Shown: positions 1 to 9,333 of the stretch, piece by piece
Layout: each line of letters starts with the position of its first letter
Position numbering within the stretch: the first letter of the stretch is position 1
IMG/VR virus record: IMGVR_UViG_3300030419_007643
Coordinates: 36,037-59,501 of that record
DNA: 23,465 nt
Source: a virus
Direction: 5' to 3' (one strand)
Position numbers and translations under genes: made by a program
The notes under the pieces: model-generated
Database searches by the model: none
What the model was told of the DNA's origin: nothing
Seen by the model: only the letters and a program-made list of their open reading frames with translations

Positions 1-3000
1 AATGTCTATTTTAAGCTTAAGAGTACGGATGCTGGGGTGATACCCACAATAACAAGCCCACTGATGCGCGATGTTTATAGTGGCAAAAAATGGAACTTTG
101 CAGTTCGAGTCAAGCCAGAAAAATACCCTCATGTAAACTATGTGAGTGGCTCTAATAAGGGCGCTAATCATATTGTTGAATTTTATGGGGTTCATATGAT
201 GCAAGACACTGTGTTGGATGAATTTCATGTATCTTCTAGTATTACAGATTACAGTGGTTCTTTGTTTGTGACAACACCAAAGAGAATGTACATCGGTGCA
301 CACAGAACGAATTTTACTGGCAGCGTACTGCAGAAAAGTGATGCAAAGATTTCTTCTCTTAGGTGTTGGACAATTCCACTAACAAATGATGAAGTAAAAG
401 CTCATGCTAGAGATGCAACCAATGTTGGAGTTTATGATCCTTATTCAAGCGCGTATTTGATGGAGCAAAGTGGTAGTGGAAATTCATACGTGCCAAAGAT
501 TAAAACTTTGGCTTTGAATTGGGACTTTGACACAGTAACAGGATCTGATGATACTGGGTATATAAAGTATGTACCAGACGCTTCCTCCGGATCTGGGGAC
601 ACGGCTAAGTTCGGCTCCTTGAGCCCCATCTTGGAAAAGCAACATACAGGTATGGGAAGATTCTTCGGTACCTCTGATTTGACTTCATCGATATCCAGAG
701 AATACGTGCACATTGCTAGAGAACAGTTGCCAGAGAATTTGAATAGTAGCAATTTGGTACAAGTTTTAACGCAAGATGATGAAATTTATACAAAAGACAT
801 TAGACCTGTAAATTACACATTTGCTCTAGAAAAGAGCATGTATCAAACGATGTCAGAGGAAATGATCAAATATTTTGTTGGTAGCACCCTTCACTCTTCC
901 TCGTTAGACAACGTAATCGGAAAGCCGATAAATCGATATCGACAATCCTATAAAGAATTGGAAAAATTGAGAAACCTTTTCTTTGCAGACGTGGATAATA
1001 CACCCGATCTAGATAAATACATAGATTATTTTAAGTGGCTGGACGAAACAGTTTCCCATTTGGTCGCACACCTAATCCCAGGGTCTGCCGATTTTAGAAA
1101 TGTAACAAATATGGTTGAAAGCCATATTCTTGAGAGAAACAAATATTGGACCAAGTTCCCGACTTTGGAGATGAAGCATGACGATCCTTCAGGATCGATG
1201 AGAGGTGTTAACGAACTTCTTTATAACTGGAGACATGGCCATGCACCAGAGAATATTTCTTCTGATTACAAATTATCTACCATTCAAAAAGACAAAGCGC
1301 TTTGGTGGAAGAATCAAGCCCTTAGAACAGATGATGGCCTGACTCTAAACGATACAGATAAAGATAAGTCCAGAGCTTTAATTCACTCTGCGACCGTCCA
1401 AATATTTGATAGAGAGTTTAGTTCTCCTTATCGCTTCACTGGCGAGCTAGTAGAGACAAATCCTGTTGATATCAATAAGAAAAAATCGATTGTCTATCGT
1501 GGACAAAATGCTGGTGGTACCTTCGGTGCCACGGCATATCCAGATAAGTGGCTTAGGATCGTAAGCGATTATATCGAGAGCGATCAGGACATAAACGACG
1601 ATAAAGCAATACGAGACATAAAAAAGAAAAAATTGGGTTTTCATGCTAGGTTTGTTCATTCTGATGACACCAATGATAACCCGCAAGATGTTTTCAAACA
1701 CATTGCTCCGTTTAATATTTATAGTTCATCTGCTGGTGACCCATCTTTAAGCGCAGTCAAAAGTGGAATTCAGTTGACCAATTTGCACGAAGACGTCTAT
1801 GGCAACACTGAAGACATGCCAATGCAGGGCCCATTTGCTAAAACACACGTAGGTGGGTCACAACACAGACATATTGGATTGAACACAGGGTCTACGGCTG
1901 ATCTTCCATCAAATCGACCCGAAGGGTGGAAGCTAAAGGTTGTAGGAGATGAAATCCGTGTATATGATCCGGTCGGTTGGGGAAATGCAACTGGAAAAGA
2001 CAACGCAGAAAACCCAAGAGCACAATATTATCGCGATGAAATAGCAAAACGCCCGTTTAATATAAAGAACATAAAACACAAAACCGGCGCAGACCTCACC
2101 GCATCTTCTGGAGATCCCGCGTTGGGTAATTATACAAAAGATTATCAGATCGTTCAGACCTCTGGTCGCGATGTAAACAATCCTTATCTTGTAGCTAGCG
2201 GCTCATCGCTAAACAAAGTTGATACCGGATTTGTTTCAGGTGTGCTTGATTTCGCATTGCCGGATAGAGGCAAGCATGATCATATAATTGTTGAGAGATT
2301 CTCTGCACCCGGCGGCCCTGAAATCATGGGTAGAGGCTTTTTGGATACTGAATCTGAAACATATTCAGTCTACAATGCTTTACCATGGAGAAATCTGACT
2401 GTCCGACGACCACTGCATAATTTCTTGACAAAAAGTTGTGGCCAATTCGGAATGGATAATCCGATTTATAACAACAAGAACATTCTTGTTGCTGGCGAAG
2501 AACAAACTATAAGAGCTTCGTATCACAAGATTAATAAAAATCCTGGAAAGAGAATGCGCCTTGCTGGTGCGCTAGCAACCGCCACTCTAACAGTCAGCGG
2601 TAACCCTTCAAATGGCAATAGTTTTAGTCTTTCTGACCTAAAAGGCAACACAAAAACGCTTACTTTTAGAACTGGCCACGCACACACAAGTGACGGAAAT
2701 ATTGGAATTTCTGGTGCAACTGGCAACAACACAACGATTGCTTCTCGAATTGTCACAGCGATCAATAACTTTAGTGCACTTAGAATTACTGCCAAATCTT
2801 CTGCAGCGGTTGTCACGCTGACCATGGATGACGTTGGCACCTATTCTGAAACTATTAGCATGAGCAGTGTGGACAACATTGCCAATGCAACATGGTCCAA
2901 TTCTTCCCTATCTGATTCAGGCGGCGGAGATTCAAATTATATAACTGCATCGATTAATGATAACTGGTATGTGCAACACCCAATTCCTCAAAGTGAAGTG

Positions 3001-6000
3001 CAATATTCTTGGATTAATGCTTCAGCAGAAACATATCCATTGGGATACTCTCAACCAAACCACAGCAATTCTAGTGGCGCTTCAACCGATATTACATTCG
3101 TACAACAGGGCGAGGTCGGTCTCGCCATGGGGAATAGTGCTGGTAACGCTGGTCGCCTAACTTATGGTGTAGCCACCGCAATTGCTGCCGGAACAACAGG
3201 GTTTAGCAGCGGCCCCACTTCACCAACCGTTTTCCAAAACTTTGTTGGTATGAACACTATTACTTATTTGCCAATTACAGCTAGCGACAATCATTACGGT
3301 TACGATCTTGGCAAGGATCAGCTAAGGTACTTGAATGCTAATGGCGAAGGCACTCTTCCATCTGCTATGGGTGTCCAGTTTGGCGCTGGCCAATCGCTTG
3401 TAGGTATTGTTAGAAATATTGCTGGTGGAGCAGAACTTTGGAGAGAAGCATTACCTTCAATTTTGAACAATGTCCTTCTCAATAGAAATGGCCCATATGG
3501 TTATCCGTCATGGAAACAAATTAGAACCGGAGAGCACCCCGTAGCTCGACACATGCGAAGAAATAACCGTATTTCAATTCGAGTGCCTAAAAATATTACG
3601 GATTCAAATTCAATAATTGAAGCCCAGTTGAATTCTTACAAGCTAGAGTCCTATACGGAACCAGCAGTTGTAAGTCACCACAGACCTTTAAAACACCTAG
3701 TCGTGCTTAAGGGTGGTAATCCAGTTATTTTGCAACACTCTTATGCAAACAATTTGGTTACTTTCTCAAATAGTGGTTTGCTTGCCAAGGTTGAAGACGC
3801 TACGATTCCCGGAGCGCAAAAGTCCAATAAGGCATTGGCGCAACAAACGCAAATATATGATAATCTAAAGAAGCTTTATATTACTGGAGAGGTACCAGCA
3901 CAGAATAGCCCGATTGAAGGCTTTTCAGCGATTCGACAAAGAGAGTATCTATTCCCAAGAGGCGTAAACTCACACCTTGCCAAAACAAGAGGCCGAAGTA
4001 AATATTTTTACGATGAAAGTTTAAATTCGATTCAGGCAAATTATAAGTCCTTGAGTTCTGGATCTCCGGAAAACAAACTTATATGGTGGAGAGATAAGCA
4101 TCAGCAAAGAACTCGCGTGGAAGCAGGCTCAACCGTAGACGCCACAACTTCAACAGCAGCAAACTCACAAGGATTTGAGATAATAAATGATTCTTTAAGA
4201 GGGTTTATTCTCGCAGATTCCGGATCTAGTGATGCCGCAGAGCAAATCTCCATTCCATTAAGTATTTGGCCACTAGACACAGAAGGACCAGACCGGCTAA
4301 CTGCCGGCGCACCGATTTTTGCAAAATCAGCTACCAGCGGTAGGCTTATTTATGGTGGAGGATCTTCTTCAATTGGGGAGCTTTCACATTTTTCCGATTT
4401 TACTATTCATCTTGCAGACTTTTCGCCAACTGCATCTCTTTCGTTCTTCCATGTCCAGCCAGTGGCGTTCATGGGCCTTTTTAATGGCGTGACACAAAAT
4501 ACAGGGTCTAGTGATACACCTAGAGCACACCTTAGCCACTTTATACCAAAGTGGAAAACGGCGGAAACATCAGGAAGAAACCCTTGGTTTGATTCGTATG
4601 ATGATTATGCTTCTGACGTCAGACAAATTGGAAAGGGATATAGCGTAATTCCTGAATTTAGAATTTCTGAATACATGGAGGAATATCTGAATAAGGGTAT
4701 TCGCACTACAAATAATCAATATTTGTCTTTGATTGGGGCGTCGGTAACCTCTAGCGCAGACAGTTATGGCGGAGTGTTTGATCAAGATTTCTTTAAGATT
4801 TATTCACATACTGATTTCATGAAAAACTTCACTGTCATAAAAGAAGATCACCTGGATAGCACAAACATCCCAGAAGGCATGATGCGAAAGCCAGCTAAAA
4901 TTAAGCTAATATGCAATGCTGTAAAGAAGTTGTTGCCTTATAATGGTTTTTATCCTGTAAACAGGACAATGCAATTGGGAATGATGTTTTCACAATCGTA
5001 TGCCCCGTATCTCGTCGGAGCAAATTATGACAACTCTGCACAAGACGCAGAAGATCATGCACGACGAGTTCAGTCTTTGTTACAACCATTCTTCGCTCCC
5101 GGCATATTGTACAATACAATCAAATCCGGTGTTGCAGTGGATTGGCCAACCTTTACAGGATCTGTTAAGGTTCCCGAGATAGGATCTAGTGATTATCCTT
5201 TAATTTCTTGGGTCAGCGCATCGGCAGATGACCAAAACGCAGTGCACAATTATAGATTTCCTTTTGAGGCAATAGTGGAACCGGATAGATATATTCCTGT
5301 TTCTTCTTCTCATTCTGGCCAAGAGTATAAGATGTTCCATGTCCACCCAGGTTTGATGTCCCCATCAGCTTCTGCCGTCTTCGGTGGGCCTGTTTCTCAA
5401 TCTGCCGGCGCTGGCGGTTCGTCCACTACAGCAGCAGGAAGACGAACATCTTTAGTTCATGCAGAATGGACAGGGGAATCGGATCCAAAATATAGTTTGG
5501 CAATGCACAATTTCCTAGCAGAAGTTCCTAACTTCTTCTTGAAAAACAAGAATTATGTTACGTTTGAATCGGTAGAAGAAAGTAAGTTCAAAACTATGGC
5601 ATCTGGGACGACTTATTATATGGATGTGGTAATGCGCAAACCAAAACAAATGGTAATGTGGGAAGGCCCAGCAGAGTATCAGGTGCCGTTTACTGAACAA
5701 ACAACTGGATATACCACTGCCATGGCATCAAACACCAATGCAGCGTCAAACCCGGTTGGCAAAAGATGGTCTGCAAGAGGGTGGGGATATGGCCCTAATT
5801 GTCAAGTTGTGAATAAAGACAATATTAGCACAATTGGGCATGCAAACAGTGCAGATTTAAAAATTACTAGCACAACAACGTATGATGGGTTTATTTACAA
5901 TAGCTCAGATCCATCGTATGCTCCATACACGCCACCCTATTTTTATGGGTCTGCAATTGCCAGAATCGCTTTCTCTCCGCATAAGTTGAGAGATATGTTT

Positions 6001-7833
6001 GCAGGAAGTTCGGACAAATTTACTCTTGATGAAATTTTGTCACAAGCAGATGTGGAAACAACATACACAAACATAAACGAGAGAGCTTTTGCAATTGAGA
6101 AGGGTTCGTACTTTACAGATGTTCGAAAAGCAACTGGTACGGTTACTATTGCAACTGGTACACCCGGAAATCTTGAAGATAAAATCGTGACGATTGTAGC
6201 GGCAGATGGCACATCGAAAATTTTCATGTTTAAAGAATCAGGCGCAACCACCGGAGAGGGCGGTATTAATACAGAGAGGGTGTATGTTAGCACTCGTGAG
6301 AAAAGTAGTGCTACTGATATCGCAACAGAGCTTAAAACAGCAATAGAGCATGCTAATGGACACAAAGGTCGTATTACGGTAAGTCAATCCTCTGGAGTGT
6401 TAACCTTGACAATGGTAGATCCAGGCACGGCTGGAAACAACACCATGACAACAGATGCTGGTAGTGGCAACATAACTGTATCCGGGTTTAGCAATGGAAC
6501 TGATGTAAAAAATCTATTAATCGATTACACATTCAAGGATCATGGCAATTTGGCTGCAAAATCTCAAATGCAACTTTCATCATCAATGACGTTGTTTGGA
6601 AGAAGGCGAAAAAAGGCAGTCACATACAACGCAGATGGCACAGTCACATCACTTGCAGACACCAGCACAACTGACTTAGACACTTGGGTTGTTCACCCAA
6701 AGTTTGAATGTCCTGTATTAAATTTCTCTGGAAACGAAGGGCCAACAACTGAAGTTGATTACTCCATTTCTAACAATTTGGCCACAAATGCAGACGGAGC
6801 ATTCTTCAAACCAAAAGGCATGTGGTATGGCTATGGCGATTTCCCGACAGGAAACGAAGGAATCTTTGTGCAATTAAAAGAGAGCTATCCTACGGCTATT
6901 TTGAACGCACAGCCACGCATTGATGAATCTGGTCTACCCGGTGGACTTAGTGGGTCTTTGATTGATGTTTGTGGGTTTAAGCCCTCTAAAGAAAGAGTTG
7001 GAGAGATAGCTGATACAAAAACAATCTCTGAAGCAATTGTTGCGATCCCAATGAATGCAAATAATGAGTTCTACAAAATTGATAAAGATATGTTTGAAAA
7101 GCAATTGGAAAACATTTCTGTGTCCAATGTCGCGCTTAAGGCAGGAGATTTCCCAGACGTAAAGAATGATATTAAGGCAACTTCAATCACAAACATGATC
7201 AATAAAATGAAGAAGTATGTTATACCACCACAAATGAACTTCTTGTTGTTTGACGATATAGATCCATTTATTATGTATATATTTGAGTTTAGTCACAGAT
7301 TGCAAAAACAGGATCTCGCAAATATTTGGCAAAATGTAATGCCAGACATTGCAGTGACTGCAGAAAGGTCCACTGCCACCATTGAGCACCCTCTAACTAG
7401 TAAATATGAATTCTTCGGACACTTTACGACGTCGAATATGCCTGATGACATCAAATGGATGGTCTTTAAGGTAAAGCAAAAAGCTGCAACCAATTATTTT
7501 GCTACAACTCCGGAAACCGAAGCTGAAGGCGCCTTTTCGTTTAAGCAAACAAAGTTGGGAGAAAATGTAATTTCAAAAGAAGACGAGTTGCCCTATAGCT
7601 ACAATTGGCCTTATGATTACTTCTCGTTAATAGAGGTGGCGAAAATGGGTGCCGAAGTGGAAATTAGAGAAATGGTGGACCCCACGGGTATATCAACGGT
7701 TTCCGCTGATGTACCGGACGTAACAACGCTAACTTATACTCAAAATCCACCAACGGAACAGGAAATCAAAGATGAAGACCCAGATGCGCCTGGGATTGGC
7801 GATGGCTTTGGCACTGGATTTAACATGGGTTAA
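1..7833 (+). CDS. Giant virion structural protein, LamG-like N-terminal part, 5'-partial
   Basis: The frame is open from the first base, so the gene begins upstream; the GTG at 37 is internal and not a convincing start. At least 2610 residues are present (numbered from base 1). Residues about 20-140 look like a LamG/concanavalin-type jellyroll, with alternating strands and the phrase YIGAHRTNFTGS. Residues 305-387 form a helical, charged segment (NRYRQSYKEL, PDLDKYIDYFKWLD, ERNKYWTKFP) that I recall from large marine phage proteins but cannot verify. Two copies of a beta-rich insert lie at 857-977 and 2044-2168. Near the C-terminus is an aromatic-rich conserved-looking stretch (PYSYNWPYDYFSLIE), and the protein ends in an acidic then Gly/Phe-rich tail (DEDPDAPGIGDGFGTGFNMG). 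There is no signal peptide, membrane helix or enzyme motif in view. The role is probably a tail, fibre or baseplate component carrying a carbohydrate-binding-like fold; the exact position in the virion is unknown. It is followed by a 48-base gap and a related gene. Confidence 0.8.
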   Translation, partial: NVYFKLKSTDAGVIPTITSPLMRDVYSGKKWNFAVRVKPEKYPHVNYVSGSNKGANHIVEFYGVHMMQDTVLDEFHVSSSITDYSGSLFVTTPKRMYIGAHRTNFTGSVLQKSDAKISSLRCWTIPLTNDEVKAHARDATNVGVYDPYSSAYLMEQSGSGNSYVPKIKTLALNWDFDTVTGSDDTGYIKYVPDASSGSGDTAKFGSLSPILEKQHTGMGRFFGTSDLTSSISREYVHIAREQLPENLNSSNLVQVLTQDDEIYTKDIRPVNYTFALEKSMYQTMSEEMIKYFVGSTLHSSSLDNVIGKPINRYRQSYKELEKLRNLFFADVDNTPDLDKYIDYFKWLDETVSHLVAHLIPGSADFRNVTNMVESHILERNKYWTKFPTLEMKHDDPSGSMRGVNELLYNWRHGHAPENISSDYKLSTIQKDKALWWKNQALRTDDGLTLNDTDKDKSRALIHSATVQIFDREFSSPYRFTGELVETNPVDINKKKSIVYRGQNAGGTFGATAYPDKWLRIVSDYIESDQDINDDKAIRDIKKKKLGFHARFVHSDDTNDNPQDVFKHIAPFNIYSSSAGDPSLSAVKSGIQLTNLHEDVYGNTEDMPMQGPFAKTHVGGSQHRHIGLNTGSTADLPSNRPEGWKLKVVGDEIRVYDPVGWGNATGKDNAENPRAQYYRDEIAKRPFNIKNIKHKTGADLTASSGDPALGNYTKDYQIVQTSGRDVNNPYLVASGSSLNKVDTGFVSGVLDFALPDRGKHDHIIVERFSAPGGPEIMGRGFLDTESETYSVYNALPWRNLTVRRPLHNFLTKSCGQFGMDNPIYNNKNILVAGEEQTIRASYHKINKNPGKRMRLAGALATATLTVSGNPSNGNSFSLSDLKGNTKTLTFRTGHAHTSDGNIGISGATGNNTTIASRIVTAINNFSALRITAKSSAAVVTLTMDDVGTYSETISMSSVDNIANATWSNSSLSDSGGGDSNYITASINDNWYVQHPIPQSEVQYSWINASAETYPLGYSQPNHSNSSGASTDITFVQQGEVGLAMGNSAGNAGRLTYGVATAIAAGTTGFSSGPTSPTVFQNFVGMNTITYLPITASDNHYGYDLGKDQLRYLNANGEGTLPSAMGVQFGAGQSLVGIVRNIAGGAELWREALPSILNNVLLNRNGPYGYPSWKQIRTGEHPVARHMRRNNRISIRVPKNITDSNSIIEAQLNSYKLESYTEPAVVSHHRPLKHLVVLKGGNPVILQHSYANNLVTFSNSGLLAKVEDATIPGAQKSNKALAQQTQIYDNLKKLYITGEVPAQNSPIEGFSAIRQREYLFPRGVNSHLAKTRGRSKYFYDESLNSIQANYKSLSSGSPENKLIWWRDKHQQRTRVEAGSTVDATTSTAANSQGFEIINDSLRGFILADSGSSDAAEQISIPLSIWPLDTEGPDRLTAGAPIFAKSATSGRLIYGGGSSSIGELSHFSDFTIHLADFSPTASLSFFHVQPVAFMGLFNGVTQNTGSSDTPRAHLSHFIPKWKTAETSGRNPWFDSYDDYASDVRQIGKGYSVIPEFRISEYMEEYLNKGIRTTNNQYLSLIGASVTSSADSYGGVFDQDFFKIYSHTDFMKNFTVIKEDHLDSTNIPEGMMRKPAKIKLICNAVKKLLPYNGFYPVNRTMQLGMMFSQSYAPYLVGANYDNSAQDAEDHARRVQSLLQPFFAPGILYNTIKSGVAVDWPTFTGSVKVPEIGSSDYPLISWVSASADDQNAVHNYRFPFEAIVEPDRYIPVSSSHSGQEYKMFHVHPGLMSPSASAVFGGPVSQSAGAGGSSTTAAGRRTSLVHAEWTGESDPKYSLAMHNFLAEVPNFFLKNKNYVTFESVEESKFKTMASGTTYYMDVVMRKPKQMVMWEGPAEYQVPFTEQTTGYTTAMASNTNAASNPVGKRWSARGWGYGPNCQVVNKDNISTIGHANSADLKITSTTTYDGFIYNSSDPSYAPYTPPYFYGSAIARIAFSPHKLRDMFAGSSDKFTLDEILSQADVETTYTNINERAFAIEKGSYFTDVRKATGTVTIATGTPGNLEDKIVTIVAADGTSKIFMFKESGATTGEGGINTERVYVSTREKSSATDIATELKTAIEHANGHKGRITVSQSSGVLTLTMVDPGTAGNNTMTTDAGSGNITVSGFSNGTDVKNLLIDYTFKDHGNLAAKSQMQLSSSMTLFGRRRKKAVTYNADGTVTSLADTSTTDLDTWVVHPKFECPVLNFSGNEGPTTEVDYSISNNLATNADGAFFKPKGMWYGYGDFPTGNEGIFVQLKESYPTAILNAQPRIDESGLPGGLSGSLIDVCGFKPSKERVGEIADTKTISEAIVAIPMNANNEFYKIDKDMFEKQLENISVSNVALKAGDFPDVKNDIKATSITNMINKMKKYVIPPQMNFLLFDDIDPFIMYIFEFSHRLQKQDLANIWQNVMPDIAVTAERSTATIEHPLTSKYEFFGHFTTSNMPDDIKWMVFKVKQKAATNYFATTPETEAEGAFSFKQTKLGENVISKEDELPYSYNWPYDYFSLIEVAKMGAEVEIREMVDPTGISTVSADVPDVTTLTYTQNPPTEQEIKDEDPDAPGIGDGFGTGFNMG
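2569..2931 (+). repeat. Beta-rich insert module, copy A (inside giant structural protein)
   Basis: Residues about 857-977 of the giant protein. The order of elements is: strand (ATLTVSG), strand ending at a Phe (KTLTFRTG), a Gly/Asn-rich loop, a short helix with the pattern IASRIVTAINNF, then two strands (RITAKSS, VVTLTMDDVG) and a Gly/Ser-rich exit. The same order is seen in copies B and C. It resembles an Ig-like or decoration-type insert found in phage structural proteins; the fold is inferred. Confidence 0.55.
6130..6504 (+). repeat. Beta-rich insert module, copy B (inside giant structural protein)
   Basis: Residues about 2044-2168. The elements match copy A: ATGTVTIATG, then VAADGTSKIFMF, a Gly-rich loop, a helix with IATELKTAIEHA, RITVSQSS, VLTLTMVDPG and a GNITVSG exit. 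Identity to copy A is low, but the order, spacing and the VTLTM/LTLTM strand followed by D-x-G agree. An 11-base direct repeat (GCAACTGGTAC, at 6130 and 6151) sits in the first strand. Confidence 0.55.
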
Positions 7834-7881
7834 TCTTTATGTCGCAACTTCTTTTATTATCGCCTATTTATATTAAAGAAA

Positions 7882-9333
7882 ATGGAATTTTTTAACAGAA
7901 AAGAAGAAGTCATTGATATTCAATTGACGCAATATGGAAAACACCTGTTGTCAAAGGGCAAGTTTAAACCAACTTTCTATGCCTTTTACGATGACGATAT
8001 ATTGTATAATACCCATTTCGGAGGCTTTGGGGAAGAGCAGCGAGCTAGCGAAGACAGGATCAAAGAGACTCCTCGAACAAAGACACAACACAATTATTCC
8101 AATAGAGATACAGGCGTGAAATCAGTAAACAAAAGTCTTTGTGATGACGACATGCCGATGCATGAAAAGACACAAACCACTGCAGAGAAAAACTACTCTA
8201 TGGGAATTCCCCTGGGTACTTCTGCCCTTGGCGAATCAAAAGCGCCGGCATGGTCCGTGGTATTTCTAAATGGAACGTTATCTGGCTCAAGCGAATATAT
8301 AAAGGCAGAGCGCGAAACAACTAATTTTGAGTTTACATCAGGCACCAAAACAGATTATGAAGATAGTTCTGGAGAAAATGGTAAATTCATTGATATAACA
8401 AACACTCTTAAAGAAACATATAGATTTTATTTTGATGCTGGTAATTCGCCCTCTGCCCCAAATAAGGGGAGTCATTCCAACCCGGCCACTTTGGTTTCTG
8501 TTGATATAAGCTCAGAATCTGCAGCGACTGGAATTGCCGGCCAGTTTAGAACAGCCGTAAACTCTCAAAAAGATTTAGAAGCTACGCTAAGTACGGCAAC
8601 GGTTACTGTGCAAACAAAAAATCCAGGCCCTGCTAAAAATTCAAAAGTTAATAACATTTCAGATATTTCCATGGATATTACAAAGCAAGGTAGAACTGGT
8701 TCTCGTCAGCTTCTTAAGATTCCACAGTTAGACGTTGATTCGTATATTGACGTTAAGATTGTGCATCGCGACGACACCATGGCAGGATTTCAACCAGATC
8801 CAGCTAATTTGGAAGACAAGATTATGCCATATGGTACTGAAGAGGACGCTGGCCCACTGCTTGAGGATTCGCCCATTTTTGCAGACGATACTCAAATTCT
8901 CATTGAGCCTGAAACGGTTTTGTTGGAGATTAATGAGATTAACGGCTTCTTTGAAATGGAGAATTTCGATGTAGAGATTTTCAAAATAGAAGAAGATGAG
9001 GTTGGTGTTGAACAACTGTTGCCCATGTCTTTCGTGAAAGAAAAGCCACAAGTAATAAACAACATTTTACTTGATCAAGAACAGTATTTGGAAACGTTTT
9101 CTCCAAAGATTGGGAGATGTTCTGTTGAGTATTTCATGGATATAGCAATCGATGACGAAATAGATGAAACAGTGCTGAGTAGAAGACTACTTAAGAAAAG
9201 AACTCTCCTTGAGGATCTTGATGTTGGAACTTCCGTTGAGCAACCGGCTGTCGGTTATGACGGTCCCGCACCTAAGAGACCTGGGGATGTTTATCTTGGA
9301 CGTGATAGAAATGAAGAGGAGCCGTGTGAATAA
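7882..9333 (+). CDS. Virion structural protein, 483 aa
   Basis: The ATG start is fixed by the N-terminal motif shared with the 316-residue protein at 17210: LT-x2-G-x3-L-x-KG-xF followed by YAF-x-DD-x-I-x-Y (here residues 15-42). The ribosome site is weak (AAAGAAA only), and the gap after the giant gene is 48 bases. Residues about 165-270 are a third copy of the insert module. The C-terminal third is strongly acidic, ends in Cys-Glu, and carries a basic patch (SRRLLKKRTLLEDL). No catalytic motif, membrane segment or signal peptide is visible. The stop overlaps the next start by one base (TAATG), so translation is probably coupled and the two products may be needed in a set ratio. I judge it a phage structural protein from its context, composition and the module it shares with the giant protein; its precise role is unknown. 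Confidence 0.75.
   Translation: MEFFNRKEEVIDIQLTQYGKHLLSKGKFKPTFYAFYDDDILYNTHFGGFGEEQRASEDRIKETPRTKTQHNYSNRDTGVKSVNKSLCDDDMPMHEKTQTTAEKNYSMGIPLGTSALGESKAPAWSVVFLNGTLSGSSEYIKAERETTNFEFTSGTKTDYEDSSGENGKFIDITNTLKETYRFYFDAGNSPSAPNKGSHSNPATLVSVDISSESAATGIAGQFRTAVNSQKDLEATLSTATVTVQTKNPGPAKNSKVNNISDISMDITKQGRTGSRQLLKIPQLDVDSYIDVKIVHRDDTMAGFQPDPANLEDKIMPYGTEEDAGPLLEDSPIFADDTQILIEPETVLLEINEINGFFEMENFDVEIFKIEEDEVGVEQLLPMSFVKEKPQVINNILLDQEQYLETFSPKIGRCSVEYFMDIAIDDEIDETVLSRRLLKKRTLLEDLDVGTSVEQPAVGYDGPAPKRPGDVYLGRDRNEEEPCE
8374..8691 (+). repeat. Beta-rich insert module, copy C (inside 483 aa structural protein)
   Basis: Residues about 165-270 of the 483-residue protein. The elements follow copies A and B: GKFIDIT, then ETYRFYFDAG, a Gly/Ser/Asn loop, a helix (GIAGQFRTAVNSQ), a strand pair (LEATLS, TVTVQTKNPG) and an Asn/Ser-rich exit. 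It is the most divergent of the three, lacking the LTM sequence, so the match rests on order and spacing. Confidence 0.45.

Noticed and set aside
5943-6365. 140-residue reading frame on the minus strand
   Set aside because: It lies entirely within insert module B of the giant gene, has no ribosome site, and its Val/Ser/Ala-rich sequence is what the reverse of such repeats gives.
7865-7872. TATTTATA, the reverse complement of the T4 late promoter TATAAATA, in the 48-base gap before the 483-residue gene
   Set aside because: It points to the minus strand, where there is no gene, and the gap is AT-rich; I saw no matching + strand late-promoter sequence before the other genes.
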